A DNA stretch of 30,435 bases from Treponema sp. UBA3649 (GCA_002373325.1 DFKI01000034.1:1-30435), one strand, 5' to 3'. Counted from the first letter of the stretch, positions 16,486 to 24,591 are shown. The notes: a model not told the origin generated them from the sequence alone. Translations and numbers: made by a program.

Positions 16486-17463
16486 ATGAAGGTTCTTGTA
16501 ATCGGTGGTGCCGGATATATCGGAAGCCATGTTGTAAAGGAGCTCATGTCAAAAGGACATAAGGTCACGGTTTTCGACAATCTTTCGAGCGGACTCATGC
16601 AGAATCTTTTCCCTGAAAACGATTTTATCCCAGGAAACATTCTCCATGCTGATGATTTGGACGCTGCATTCTCACGGGGATTCGATGCCTTCATACATCT
16701 TGCGGCATTCAAAGCTGCAGGTGAATCCATGATTAAGCCAGAGAAATATTCCATCAACAACATAAACGGAACATTGAACATACTGAACGCTGCTGTCTCG
16801 CACGGATGCATGAACATGGTGTTTTCATCTAGTGCCGCTGTGTTCGGTGAGCCCCAATATCTGCCTCTCGATGAGGAGCATCCGAAAAATCCCGAGAACT
16901 ACTACGGATTCACGAAGCTCAAGATAGAGGAATTCATGGGCTGGTATGAGAAACTCAAGGGACTTCATTTCGCTGCCCTCCGTTATTTTAATGCGGCAGG
17001 CTATGATCCTGAGGGTGTTCTTTACGGATTGGAAAGAAATCCTGCGAACCTGCTCCCTGTGCTGATGGAAGCGGCATGCGGAAAAAGGGAAAAAGTGTGC
17101 ATCTTCGGAAAGGACTACCCTACCCGCGACGGAACCTGCATAAGGGACTACATACATGTCACGGACCTTGCAAAAGCCCATGTCCTTGCACTTGAGTACA
17201 TTGCGGAAAAAAAGAGCAGCCTCACCCTGAACCTTGGAACCGGAAATGGAATCACCGTAACAGAGATGCTTGAAGCGAGCAGAAAGATTACGGGAAAGGA
17301 AATCAAGGCGGAATACACGGACAGAAGACCAGGAGATCCGGCTCAACTCACCGCGACATCCGAACTTGCCCGAAAGACTCTTGGCTGGGAACCGAAATTC
17401 TCAGACATAGACACGCTCATAAGCACGACTTGGGCCGCATACAGGAAGTATTTCGGTATCTGA
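16486..17463 (+). CDS. galE: UDP-glucose 4-epimerase (325 aa)
   Basis: Start at ATG 16486 with CGGAGG nine bases upstream; an in-frame extension to 16426 runs through the ssrA terminator and is rejected. It is an extended short-chain dehydrogenase: NAD-binding GGAGYIGSH (7-15), Asp31 for the adenosine ribose, SSS (114-116), catalytic Tyr140-x3-Lys144 (YYGFTK), then LRYFNAAGYDP and NLLPVLMEAA, typical of GalE. Length is normal for the family. It interconverts UDP-glucose and UDP-galactose for galactose use and surface-sugar synthesis. It stands alone between ssrA and a hypothetical gene; no own promoter is obvious in the 23 bases after the ssrA T-run, so it may depend on read-through from ssrA. 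Another UDP-sugar epimerase specificity is possible. Confidence 0.92.
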   Translation: MKVLVIGGAGYIGSHVVKELMSKGHKVTVFDNLSSGLMQNLFPENDFIPGNILHADDLDAAFSRGFDAFIHLAAFKAAGESMIKPEKYSINNINGTLNILNAAVSHGCMNMVFSSSAAVFGEPQYLPLDEEHPKNPENYYGFTKLKIEEFMGWYEKLKGLHFAALRYFNAAGYDPEGVLYGLERNPANLLPVLMEAACGKREKVCIFGKDYPTRDGTCIRDYIHVTDLAKAHVLALEYIAEKKSSLTLNLGTGNGITVTEMLEASRKITGKEIKAEYTDRRPGDPAQLTATSELARKTLGWEPKFSDIDTLISTTWAAYRKYFGI

Positions 17464-17483
17464 ATCGAAGGTTTTAACCATCC

Positions 17484-17511
17484 GGGGGCATTATGCCTCC
17501 AGATTTTATTT
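17484..17511 (+). terminator. Intrinsic terminator of galE
   Basis: GGGGGCA (17484-17490), loop TTA, TGCCTCC (17494-17500): a seven-base-pair stem with one wobble, followed by AGATTTTATTT. It lies 20 bases after the galE stop. Confidence 0.75.
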
Positions 17512-17561
17512 AAAACAAGGAGGAATAAGAAAAAAATACAAGAAAATTCATTGCTTTGCTG

Positions 17562-17591
17562 TTGACAAATAATTCACAAATATTATATATT
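17562..17591 (+). promoter_or_regulatory. Distal promoter (P1) of the 17684 gene
   Basis: Perfect -35 TTGACA (17562-17567), 18 bases, TATATT (17586-17591). Its transcript would have a leader of about 85 nt, which contains long T-runs and no Shine-Dalgarno sequence near the ATG. Confidence 0.6.
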
Positions 17592-17648
17592 GTAGGGCAC
17601 TTTTTTCAAAATTTTTTGCTTATTCTCGTTTTTTACCATAAAGCCGCA

Positions 17649-17677
17649 TTGACTATTTTTTTCTTTTTTTCTATAAT
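17649..17677 (+). promoter_or_regulatory. Proximal promoter (P2), predicted to give a leaderless mRNA
   Basis: TTGACT (17649-17654), exactly 17 bases (mostly T), then perfect TATAAT (17672-17677). Only CTAATT separates the -10 box from the ATG at 17684, so the expected transcription start coincides with the A of the start codon. Confidence 0.7.
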
Positions 17678-17683
17678 CTAATT

Positions 17684-18628
17684 ATGAACAGGATTTCAGA
17701 ATCGGCATTTCATCAGGCCCAGCAGTTGGTTGAACAGTGTGAACCTGGGGAAGCGGTAACACTCCTTCGCGATGCACTTTCCGCCGATCTTGAGAATTCG
17801 GAATTTCACGCAGCAATTTCCTTCTGCTCATATTGGTCGGACATCTTCCAAGAGATTGAGAATCTTTCTCCGTTCGACGCGGGGGAATGTCTTGTAATCA
17901 ACTGGAGGCGTTTTGACGAGTGGTCGAAGAACTATGAGAACGTGAACGCCGGAATCTATTACGGATGCAAGAGAGGTGTGTTCACAAAGGCCATGCAGAA
18001 GTATTCCGAATCGGAACCTGAGCCACCAATCCAGGACGGAGAGCAGAAATTCATCGCTGAAATCCGTCGTAAAACAGGTCTGTGCCACAAGAGGCTCGGT
18101 GAATACGAGGAGGCGTTGCGTTGTCTGAGCGATGCAAATTCACTGAATCCCCTGCAGGCGGAAATAGTCGCTGAATTTGCGGATTGCTATGATTTGTGCG
18201 GTGAGAAAAAACTTTCTAAGGTGCTTTTCCGGGAAGCGTTTTATATTGACCCGCAGAGAGTTGATTTGGACAATTTGGACTCTCCCCTCATCAGAGGACT
18301 GATACAGCAGGTTCAGCAGGAAGGCTACGAGGGAAGCATACTGAAGGAATGGATTCCGGTCTACGGCATCCTGCTCGGTGTTTTCAACGTGAAGAGAAAT
18401 CTTCGCGCCATGGAGCTGGGAAAGCTAAAGCAGGATATCTTCAACAAGGAGAACGAGCTGAAGGATCCTTCAAACAACAGCAAGGTCATTACGCCCAGGC
18501 TGATGAACCTCTATCTTTGGCTGATGGATTATTATCGGCTTACAAACGAAAGCACAAGCAGAATCAACGAGCTTCTGTTCAAAATCAGGATACTTGATCC
18601 TGAGATATATAAGGAATATTTTAGTTAA
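17684..18628 (+). CDS. Hypothetical TPR-like protein, probably leaderless (314 aa)
   Basis: ATG at 17684; there is no ribosome site before it, and no nearby alternative start. No signal peptide or membrane helix, so cytoplasmic. The N-terminal part (about 5-40) is a helical pair resembling half of a TPR (EAVTLLRDALSADLEN). Residues about 125-190 hold two clearer TPR units (LCHKRLGEYEEALRCLSDANSLNP and FADCYDLCGEKKLSKVLFREAFYIDP). The C-terminal third is helical and charged. I recognise no enzymatic motif. It lies just upstream of the large GreA-like gene in the same direction (119 bp gap, no terminator), an arrangement I recall from T. pallidum (TP0018-TP0019), so a link to transcription is possible but unproven. 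Confidence 0.85.
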   Translation: MNRISESAFHQAQQLVEQCEPGEAVTLLRDALSADLENSEFHAAISFCSYWSDIFQEIENLSPFDAGECLVINWRRFDEWSKNYENVNAGIYYGCKRGVFTKAMQKYSESEPEPPIQDGEQKFIAEIRRKTGLCHKRLGEYEEALRCLSDANSLNPLQAEIVAEFADCYDLCGEKKLSKVLFREAFYIDPQRVDLDNLDSPLIRGLIQQVQQEGYEGSILKEWIPVYGILLGVFNVKRNLRAMELGKLKQDIFNKENELKDPSNNSKVITPRLMNLYLWLMDYYRLTNESTSRINELLFKIRILDPEIYKEYFS

Positions 18629-18707
18629 AAACGCTTCGTCAGTCTTCCGGTATGGGTGACTTGAATGCTGGCGAACTCAACGCAGAGAGTTATATACGGA
18701 GATTTTA

Positions 18708-18755
18708 ATGCGGAAAATGTCGTTCCGCGAAAATTTGAGGAGATTTTATGTCTGA
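18708..18755 (+). CDS. Possible 15-residue leader peptide overlapping the greA-like start
   Basis: ATG 18708 follows ACGGAGATTTTA, a reasonable ribosome site. It reads MRKMSFRENLRRFYV and stops at TGA 18753-18755, eight bases inside the next gene in another frame. GCGGAA (18710-18715) and TTCCGC (18723-18728) form a perfect six-base-pair hairpin within it, just ahead of the main gene's GAGGAG. It may couple or attenuate translation of the downstream gene, but it is short enough to be chance. Confidence 0.25.
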   Translation: MRKMSFRENLRRFYV

Positions 18756-21501
18756 AGAACTTGTAAACTCGGTAAGCGAGATGCTCAAGGAAGAGTGGTT
18801 GACCGGAGGGGCAAAAGTAAAAATCAGCGGAATCACACAGGAAAAGCTGAATTCGCTTGATAAAATAATTGAGCAGGCCTATGCCGAGGGATGCGTGAAG
18901 GAGATTAAGGCGCTTTGCGACTCCCAGTTAGAAGGCAGCAAGGAGAATTCCAACAGTGTCATTTCCCTCTATCTTTCGGGAATTATCGAGTTGAAGGAAC
19001 ACTCTTTGGACAACAGAAATCTGCTCACGCTCATCGACATCCTTGAGAAAAACCACAAGGAGCCGCTCGTAAAGTCAATCTGCGAGGAAATTGAGAAGAA
19101 CGATCCTTCGAATAAATTCGCGCTCAGAAAACTCGCCGAGCACTATAGTGAGGAAAAGAGCCCGAGAGTCTGGGAGTATTATGAAAAAATCCTTGAGAAC
19201 GACCATGAGGATCCGGAAATTCCAAGACTTTTGGCCGAACACAAGCAGAAGGACGAGAAGGATTTCGACAAGGCGACGCGTTATTACAAAAATGCACTCC
19301 AGAGATACGTAGACGCAAAGAATTTCACCGGCGCAAAGGAGATGTTCTCAAAGATAATCGAGTTGAATTCCTCCAACATTTCCCGCGTGTATGACTTCCT
19401 CATAAAAGAAGAGAAAAGAACTGCGAAACTCATCAGCGAGCAGAAGGCAATCATGCTGCTTGAGCTTCTTTACATCCATTACACAGAGAAAAATGACTAT
19501 GACCATGCACTGAACATCGCAAAGAACATTCTGGAGATTGACCCGAAGGACAAGGACGCGCGCAAGAATCTCGTCACTTGCTACAAGAAGATTTATTCAT
19601 CAAAGCAGAACCTTGACTCATACATCCAGAGCTCAGGTCTTGAGACAGGGTTCAGAAACGTGTTCGAGGCAATCAAGGACTTTGAGAAGCACATTTCCTT
19701 CGACAAGGGAAATTTTGTCTTCCACCGCACATGGGGAGTCGGAAAGATTCTCGGAGTCTACGGTGACAAACTGAAGATTCTTTTCGGAGGAAAAACAGGC
19801 GTAAAGGACAACATCACGTTGAAAATGGCCGTGGAAGTTCTGCAGCCCCTCCCCGCCGATCATTTCTGGGTCCGAAAAGCGACCAAAAAGAAGGTTGATC
19901 TTGCGAAGGAAGTCCTGGATAATGTGCCGGGGACATTGGAGTCAATCATCAAGAGCTACGGAAATTCCTGCGATGAAAAACACATCAAGTCGGAGCTTAC
20001 ACCGAGCGTCCTCAATGAGCGTGAGTGGACCAGATTCCATCAGGAGGCTAAGAAGGTTCTTGAGCAGAACAGCAACTTCGTCGTGAATCCAGCGAACAGC
20101 AATGAATGGATGGTCGTGGATCATGAACTGACCGCATCCGAGAGACTCAGCAACAAATTCAAGGCGGAAAAAGAATTCTTTGAGCGAATCGACATTTTCC
20201 TCGAATTTGTCAAGGATGATGATGTCAGCAGCACGTCAGAATCATTCACGGAGATGTTCAACTACTTCAACAGCTATCTGAAATCAATCAACACGGTGGA
20301 TAAATATGTCGTGGGTTCCTATCTTGTTATCAAGCACGTGACCGAAATGGAGAAATTCCGCTCAGTGAAATCAGGAATCACATTTACATTCGAGGACCTC
20401 TACAATGAGATTCTGAATCCGAATGAAATGTACCAACTCATCGACAACAAGGATATGCAGGAGAAATTCCTTGACATGATAAAGGATCTCCCCAACGCGG
20501 AGCAAAAATATGTCAAGCTCTTCCCCTCAATCCTTGACAAAAAACGGCTTGAGACTCTTATCGCGGAGGACAAGGACGGACTCACAAAGAATATGGTTCT
20601 GGAATGCTTTGATGACTACAAGAACTACCGTGAGGCGATTATCTTCTTCTTCAAGGAGATGAGGCATACTGAATGGTTCGAGTCCATCGGAATAAGCTAC
20701 GAAAAACAGCTCTTCACTTTGGTCAACGTGATTGACATCTGCAACAAAGAGATTGAAAATCATGTAAAGGCGACGGAGAACAAAAAAATCATCAAGAACG
20801 CGACGGCTCTCCTTTTTGAGGAAAAAACTCCCGATGGTGGAAAAGTCAACAACGTTCTTGAATACATAAAGGCTAATGACATCGAGAACGTGACAAGGAT
20901 TTACACGCTGATTAACGACGTAAAGAACCTTGAATATGTCTACAAGAGCGGTGTCCACAAGGCCATCATCGAAAAGTTCCCGGATTTCAAATTTCAGGAA
21001 GCCGAAATCAAAAAGGATGTGCCAAAGGGACTTTTGGTCACAGGACAGAAATACAAGGAAAAGATTGCGGAAGCGGAGCGTTTGGAAAAGGAGATTATTC
21101 CCCAGATTCAGAAGGAAGTCGCGGAAGCAAAGGAAAAGGGAGACTTGAAGGAAAACGCGGAGTATCAGGCTGCAAGGGAAAGGGCATCACGCGAGGGACA
21201 GAATCTTGCAAAGCTCAAGCAGCAGATAAGCGAGACCGTAGTTTTCAATCCGGAAAATGTCACCACATCATTCGTATCTTTCGGTACGCATGTCACATGG
21301 CACAACAACAACGACGGAACGGATTCAAGCTACACCATTCTCGGTCCGTGGGAGTCCGACATTGACAACGGAATTCTTTCCTACCAGTCGCCGCTCGGAC
21401 AGAAGATTCTTGACGCGAAAGTTGGAGAAACTCTTAAATTCAAAGTCAAGGCCCGCGAGTACGACCTTACAATCACGTCCATCACAGCCGCAGAGATTTA
21501 A
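18748..21501 (+). CDS. greA: Giant GreA-type transcript cleavage/elongation factor (917 aa)
   Basis: ATG 18748 with GAGGAG five bases upstream. Residues about 1-310 are helical repeats, TPR-like (LRKLAEHYSEEKSPRVWEYYEKILEND, YDHALNIAKNILEIDPKDKDARKN). Residues about 325-370 (HRTWGVGKILGVYGDKLKILFGG... ITLKMAVEVLQPL) look like a small Tudor/SH3-like barrel. About 400-740 is helical. About 752-917 is a complete GreA: coiled coil with GDLKENAEYQAARE (798-811; the acidic tip that enters the polymerase secondary channel) and C-terminal domain with SPLGQKILDAKVGETLKFK. It rescues backtracked RNA polymerase by stimulating transcript cleavage. The very long N-terminal arm is known in spirochaete GreA proteins (Borrelia, Treponema). 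It follows a TPR gene, with no promoter evident between. Confidence 0.9.
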   Translation: MSEELVNSVSEMLKEEWLTGGAKVKISGITQEKLNSLDKIIEQAYAEGCVKEIKALCDSQLEGSKENSNSVISLYLSGIIELKEHSLDNRNLLTLIDILEKNHKEPLVKSICEEIEKNDPSNKFALRKLAEHYSEEKSPRVWEYYEKILENDHEDPEIPRLLAEHKQKDEKDFDKATRYYKNALQRYVDAKNFTGAKEMFSKIIELNSSNISRVYDFLIKEEKRTAKLISEQKAIMLLELLYIHYTEKNDYDHALNIAKNILEIDPKDKDARKNLVTCYKKIYSSKQNLDSYIQSSGLETGFRNVFEAIKDFEKHISFDKGNFVFHRTWGVGKILGVYGDKLKILFGGKTGVKDNITLKMAVEVLQPLPADHFWVRKATKKKVDLAKEVLDNVPGTLESIIKSYGNSCDEKHIKSELTPSVLNEREWTRFHQEAKKVLEQNSNFVVNPANSNEWMVVDHELTASERLSNKFKAEKEFFERIDIFLEFVKDDDVSSTSESFTEMFNYFNSYLKSINTVDKYVVGSYLVIKHVTEMEKFRSVKSGITFTFEDLYNEILNPNEMYQLIDNKDMQEKFLDMIKDLPNAEQKYVKLFPSILDKKRLETLIAEDKDGLTKNMVLECFDDYKNYREAIIFFFKEMRHTEWFESIGISYEKQLFTLVNVIDICNKEIENHVKATENKKIIKNATALLFEEKTPDGGKVNNVLEYIKANDIENVTRIYTLINDVKNLEYVYKSGVHKAIIEKFPDFKFQEAEIKKDVPKGLLVTGQKYKEKIAEAERLEKEIIPQIQKEVAEAKEKGDLKENAEYQAARERASREGQNLAKLKQQISETVVFNPENVTTSFVSFGTHVTWHNNNDGTDSSYTILGPWESDIDNGILSYQSPLGQKILDAKVGETLKFKVKAREYDLTITSITAAEI

Positions 21502-21517
21502 GCAAAAAGGGCACTCT

Positions 21518-21560
21518 CCAGGATTCGGTACGTTTTTTCAGACTGATTTCCGGATTCTGG
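21518..21560 (+). other. Imperfect 11-bp inverted repeat between greA and the MBL gene
   Basis: CCAGGATTCGG (21518-21528) can pair with CCGGATTCTGG (21550-21560) with two G-U pairs, around a 21-base loop that contains TTTTTT (21533-21538). No T-run follows the stem, so it is a weak terminator candidate at best; it may be an RNA processing or stability structure. Confidence 0.3.
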
Positions 21561-21601
21561 ATGTTGCCCGCTCCATTTGACCTCAGCCAAAGGACACCAA
21601 G

Positions 21602-22555
21602 ATGGCGATTGCAGCAGACAGATTCAAAAAACTCACCGACCACATAGGATTTTTTCCCCATAGCACGAATATCGGTCTCATTGACGGCGGAGACGGATTG
21701 TATCTTGTCGATTCAGGAAACACATCCGAAGACGGAAAAAAAATCGTAGAGGAAGCAGAGAAACTTTATCCTGGAAAGAAAATCAAGGGCATAATCTGTA
21801 CCCACGCTCACAATGACCATTGCGGTGGAAATAAAATCATAAAGGAGATGACCGGAGCTGAAATCTGGGCATCCTACAAGGCACACAGGATTTTGGAAAT
21901 TCCTGAGTCCATAGCATTCATTTTCTGGGGTGGCCTTCCCTTTTCAGACATCAACTCGCAGTCCTTTTCCGCAGAGGGAGAATACACGGTGGACAGGGAC
22001 ATCTTTGCAGGAAAGACAATCACACTTGACAACGGGCTGAAAATACTCCCATTACTTCTTCCCGGACATTACTTTGAGCATTTAGGCATACTTGCAGTCG
22101 AAACAAACGGTGATTCGGTTTTCTTCCTGGGAGACTCATGTTTTGGTTCCGAGATGATAAAAAAATACTGGATTCCGTACATGGTGAATCCTGAGAAATT
22201 CCGGTCCTCCATAAAAAAAATCATGGAGACTGAAGCCAGCTACTACATTCCGGGACACGGAGAACTTTGCGACAGGGAAAAAATCCAGGCCGTATGCGAG
22301 ATGAACCTCATAATTACACTTGAGGTTGAAACTCTTATCCTGAACGTGCTGAAAAAAGCCGACATGACGCATGAGGAGATTCTTGAGGCCATAGCTGATT
22401 TCGCCGGCATTGAAATGAAGCTCGGGCAGTTTGTCCTGATTGGAAGCACGGTGAAGTCCTACTTGGGAAGTCTCTTCAACAGGGGCATGGTAACGTACAG
22501 GATGGACTCAAACCGCATGGTGTGGAGCATCCCGAAAAAGCCTGAAAAAGACTGA
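21602..22555 (+). CDS. Metallo-beta-lactamase-fold hydrolase (317 aa)
   Basis: ATG 21602 with AAAGGA about seven bases upstream. Zinc-ligand motifs are complete: THAHNDH (His68, His70, Asp72, His73), His156 in PGHYFEH, Asp178 in LGDSCF and His219 in PGHGE. The C-terminal 80 residues are helical (TLILNVLKKADMTHEEILEAI, then a region ending VTYRMDSNRMVWSIP), which resembles the winged-helix-like tail of glyoxalase-II/LACTB2-type MBL proteins. No signal peptide, so cytoplasmic. Substrate unknown: thioesters, phosphodiesters and RNA are all used by relatives. It is the last gene before a tRNA and is downstream of the greA-like gene in the same direction, 100 bp apart, with no clear own promoter. 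Confidence 0.88.
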   Translation: MAIAADRFKKLTDHIGFFPHSTNIGLIDGGDGLYLVDSGNTSEDGKKIVEEAEKLYPGKKIKGIICTHAHNDHCGGNKIIKEMTGAEIWASYKAHRILEIPESIAFIFWGGLPFSDINSQSFSAEGEYTVDRDIFAGKTITLDNGLKILPLLLPGHYFEHLGILAVETNGDSVFFLGDSCFGSEMIKKYWIPYMVNPEKFRSSIKKIMETEASYYIPGHGELCDREKIQAVCEMNLIITLEVETLILNVLKKADMTHEEILEAIADFAGIEMKLGQFVLIGSTVKSYLGSLFNRGMVTYRMDSNRMVWSIPKKPEKD

Positions 22556-22584
22556 CGAAGAATCAAAGTTTTTTTCAAAAGTAC

Positions 22585-22613
22585 TTGAACAAAATTTTTC
22601 TTTGTTATATAAT
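22585..22613 (+). promoter_or_regulatory. Promoter of the tRNA-Arg gene
   Basis: TTGAAC (22585-22590), exactly 17 bases, perfect TATAAT (22608-22613), about 10 bases before the mature tRNA 5' end. Confidence 0.75.
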
Positions 22614-22623
22614 ACCTATCAAT

Positions 22624-22698
22624 GGCGCCTTAGCTCAGCTGGATTAGAGCATCTGCCTTCTAAGCAGAGGGTCGGCAGTTCGAGTCTGCCACGCGTCA
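22624..22698 (+). tRNA. tRNA-Arg (anticodon UCU)
   Basis: A full cloverleaf can be drawn: acceptor GGCGCCT with ACGCGTC, D-arm GCTC/GAGC, anticodon stem TCTGC/GCAGA with loop CTTCTAA (anticodon TCT, reads AGA and by wobble AGG), five-base variable loop, T-arm GGCAG TTCGAGT CTGCC, discriminator A. CCA is not encoded. The acceptor stem has one G-U (2-71) and a C-C mismatch (6-67). Confidence 0.9.
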
Positions 22699-22700
22699 TA

Positions 22701-22730
22701 AGCCTTCCTTTATGGAGGGCTTTTTCATTT
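22701..22730 (+). terminator. Intrinsic terminator of tRNA-Arg
   Basis: AGCCTTCC (22701-22708), loop TTTAT, GGAGGGCT (22714-22721), one wobble, followed by TTTTCATTTT. It begins three bases after the tRNA. Confidence 0.85.
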
Positions 22731-22795
22731 TAAATCGGATTCATTCTATGTTTTTTCCAAAAAAGATTTTATCCGTATCCGCGCAAGATTTTTAA

Positions 22796-23617
22796 TCAGC
22801 TTTCTGAGACTGTAATTTTTATGGCTCCCATGCGGTATGGCTGGCTGTAGGAATTAGTGTAGGTAGCGTCCCTGCCCACGGAGACCGCATACATGTCCAC
22901 AAACCACACGCCGGATTCTGTCGCTGAGCTCGAATACTCCACGTCACTGTCGCCCTCTGAGGGAACAGGATTTGCCTCGTCGCTGGTGGAAAAATCAAAG
23001 CCATGAGCAGAATTTGAATTCCGTCTCGGGGCAACCTCCACACCACCAACAGAGAGAGACGTTCCATCCACATAACGGGTCATCGGGGACTCACCTATAC
23101 AGATTGCGCTCCTGAAATCTCCATTGTCAGAATTGTTCAGACGGATGTACACATGACGGTTGTTCGGAGAGGATGTTGCCTTCACAAGAGGAAATGGTGT
23201 GGAACCTGAGCTGATTTTTAGCGACTTGTAGCCCTTTGTCTCAATCAGATAATCAGCCGCAGAAGAATAGGACGTTGTGGAGCTTATCATATTATCCACC
23301 GTACTTTCCACGGAGAGCATTGTATTCTTATTGTTGTAAATCTTGTAGTAAATCTCTGTGCCTAAAAACCGGAAATCCGACGAAGAGTCAAAATAAAGGT
23401 GATTGTTCCCGGATGAGCTTTCCTCGTTCGTCCGGCATGAAAAGAAATTTTTTACCGACTCCTCGTTGTCCGTCGTAACAGGAGAAGTTGAAAACAGAGG
23501 ACTGTCAAGATAATAGAAAGTATCGAGACCACACGCCGACAGAATGAGCGCAAAAACAAGGATGAGAAATGAACAGACTTTAATTTCAGGACAAAGCCCT
23601 ATTTTTTTTATCATCAA
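22796..23617 (-). CDS. Predicted lipoprotein of unknown function (273 aa)
   Basis: Two adjacent ATGs begin the frame; the first (23615-23617) has GGAG seven bases upstream and is preferred. Residues 1-28 form a lipoprotein signal: Lys-rich start, hydrophobic core FLILVFALI, then lipobox LSAC with Cys29 as lipidation site. The mature part is rich in Ser, Asn, Tyr and Asp with short strands (HVYIRLNNSDNGDFRSAICIGE, VWFVDMYAVSVG), suggesting a beta-rich domain. I recognise no family. It lies 51 bp downstream of the YfgM-like gene with no promoter in the gap, so the two are probably one transcript. It ends about 65 bp from the convergent tRNA terminator. Likely attached to the inner or outer membrane; which one cannot be told. 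Confidence 0.85.
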   Translation of the reverse strand: MMIKKIGLCPEIKVCSFLILVFALILSACGLDTFYYLDSPLFSTSPVTTDNEESVKNFFSCRTNEESSSGNNHLYFDSSSDFRFLGTEIYYKIYNNKNTMLSVESTVDNMISSTTSYSSAADYLIETKGYKSLKISSGSTPFPLVKATSSPNNRHVYIRLNNSDNGDFRSAICIGESPMTRYVDGTSLSVGGVEVAPRRNSNSAHGFDFSTSDEANPVPSEGDSDVEYSSSATESGVWFVDMYAVSVGRDATYTNSYSQPYRMGAIKITVSES

Positions 23618-23668
23618 AGTCTCCGGTCATGTGGTCCCGCAATCAGGAAAGGATTCCCGGAATCAAGT

Positions 23669-24367
23669 TTAGTTGCTGATTTTACCGTCGAGCTTGAGCT
23701 GTATGCTCCTTGACTGAGCAAGGTCAGCCCATTCACTGGAAGCATGATCCGTTGTTATGGACTGATAAGCAGCTTTCGCACCCTCGTAATCACCTTTTCC
23801 TTCCTTCAGCCGACCGATATTGAAAAGGGCATGGGGCTTCACAAGGAAAGATGAGTCCTCAACAGCCTGCTCGTAATATGAAATGGCAGTGTCAACGTCA
23901 CCGGACTCTTCGGCGCACACACCAGCATTGTAACGGCAAATGGATGCTGTATAGCTGTCCTTGCTGAGTTCCGCAGCCTGAATCCAGTTGTCAATTCCGT
24001 TCACGAAATCCTTTTTGAAAGTATAGATATCAGCGGCAAGCATGTTCGCACGGGCTCCGACGACACCGCTTTTCTTGAGATAAGGAGCGAGATCTTCAAG
24101 AGCTTTGTTCTGTCTTGAGACAATCTCTTCGTCGCTCAGAGCGTCAAATCCGTTGATATAAGCATACTCGATGCCCTCGACGGCGGCAACTCCCTTTTTC
24201 TTCTGGGAATCGGCCACTCCGAAACAGATGCAGGCTACAAGGGCTGCGACAAGAATAAAAAGACCGAATCCAAGAATCAGCTTTCTGTGGCGGGTCATAA
24301 AGTTCTCAACTTTCTTTTCAGTTCCCAGTTTTTTAGGCTCTTTTCCAAGTGTAAGTACGTAGGCCAT
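23669..24367 (-). CDS. YfgM-like membrane-anchored TPR protein (232 aa)
   Basis: ATG 24365-24367 with TTGGAG eight bases upstream. Residues 1-29 are basic and cytoplasmic, 30-51 form one membrane helix, and the rest should be periplasmic. TPR-like helices follow: ARANMLAADIYTFKKDFVNGIDNWIQAAE, ASICRYNAGVCAEESGDVDTAISYYEQAVED and PHALFNIGRLKEGKGDYEGAKAAYQSI. Size and layout match YfgM/TPR_21-type proteins, which in E. coli sit at the Sec translocon with PpiD; that role here is only inferred. It is the first gene of a two-gene transcript with the lipoprotein, driven by the promoter at 24522-24550 with a leader of about 148 nt. It could equally be one of the generic spirochaete membrane TPR proteins. 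Confidence 0.8.
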   Translation of the reverse strand: MAYVLTLGKEPKKLGTEKKVENFMTRHRKLILGFGLFILVAALVACICFGVADSQKKKGVAAVEGIEYAYINGFDALSDEEIVSRQNKALEDLAPYLKKSGVVGARANMLAADIYTFKKDFVNGIDNWIQAAELSKDSYTASICRYNAGVCAEESGDVDTAISYYEQAVEDSSFLVKPHALFNIGRLKEGKGDYEGAKAAYQSITTDHASSEWADLAQSRSIQLKLDGKISN

Positions 24368-24515
24368 TTTTAAACTCCAAAAATTTTTAGCGTCCTGTCA
24401 AGCGGTCCCGAATCAAAATCAGGCCACATCACGGTCGCGTCATATTCTCAGGAAACAATCCGTCTTCAAAAAACAGAAGGCTTCCCGGTCATCGCAAAAA
24501 CAGATTTTCCGATGT
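24368..24515 (-). promoter_or_regulatory. Long 5' leader of the YfgM-like/lipoprotein transcript
   Basis: From the predicted transcription start (about 24515) to the ATG there are about 148 untranslated bases. They hold a T6 run (minus strand) and short potential stems but no riboswitch or T-box motif that I recognise. Confidence 0.35.
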
Positions 24516-24521
24516 TCCTAT

Positions 24522-24550
24522 ATAATAACGAAAAACACATTCTTTGTCAA
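24522..24550 (-). promoter_or_regulatory. Promoter of the YfgM-like/lipoprotein pair
   Basis: On the minus strand a perfect TTGACA (24545-24550), exactly 17 bases, then TATTAT (24522-24527). It lies in the gap after the sigma-54-type activator gene, just past its putative terminator. Confidence 0.75.
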
Positions 24551-24557
24551 AACCTTT

Positions 24558-24588
24558 TGAAAAAAATGTGAAGTCCGGCGGTAACTTC
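24558..24588 (-). terminator. Possible terminator after the sigma-54-type activator gene
   Basis: On the minus strand GAAGT (24584-24588) pairs with ACTTC (24570-24574) around a nine-base GC-rich loop, followed by ACATTTTTTTC. The stem is only five base pairs, so it may be partial, but the T-run and position just after the stop (24592) fit. Confidence 0.45.
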
Positions 24589-24591
24589 CTC

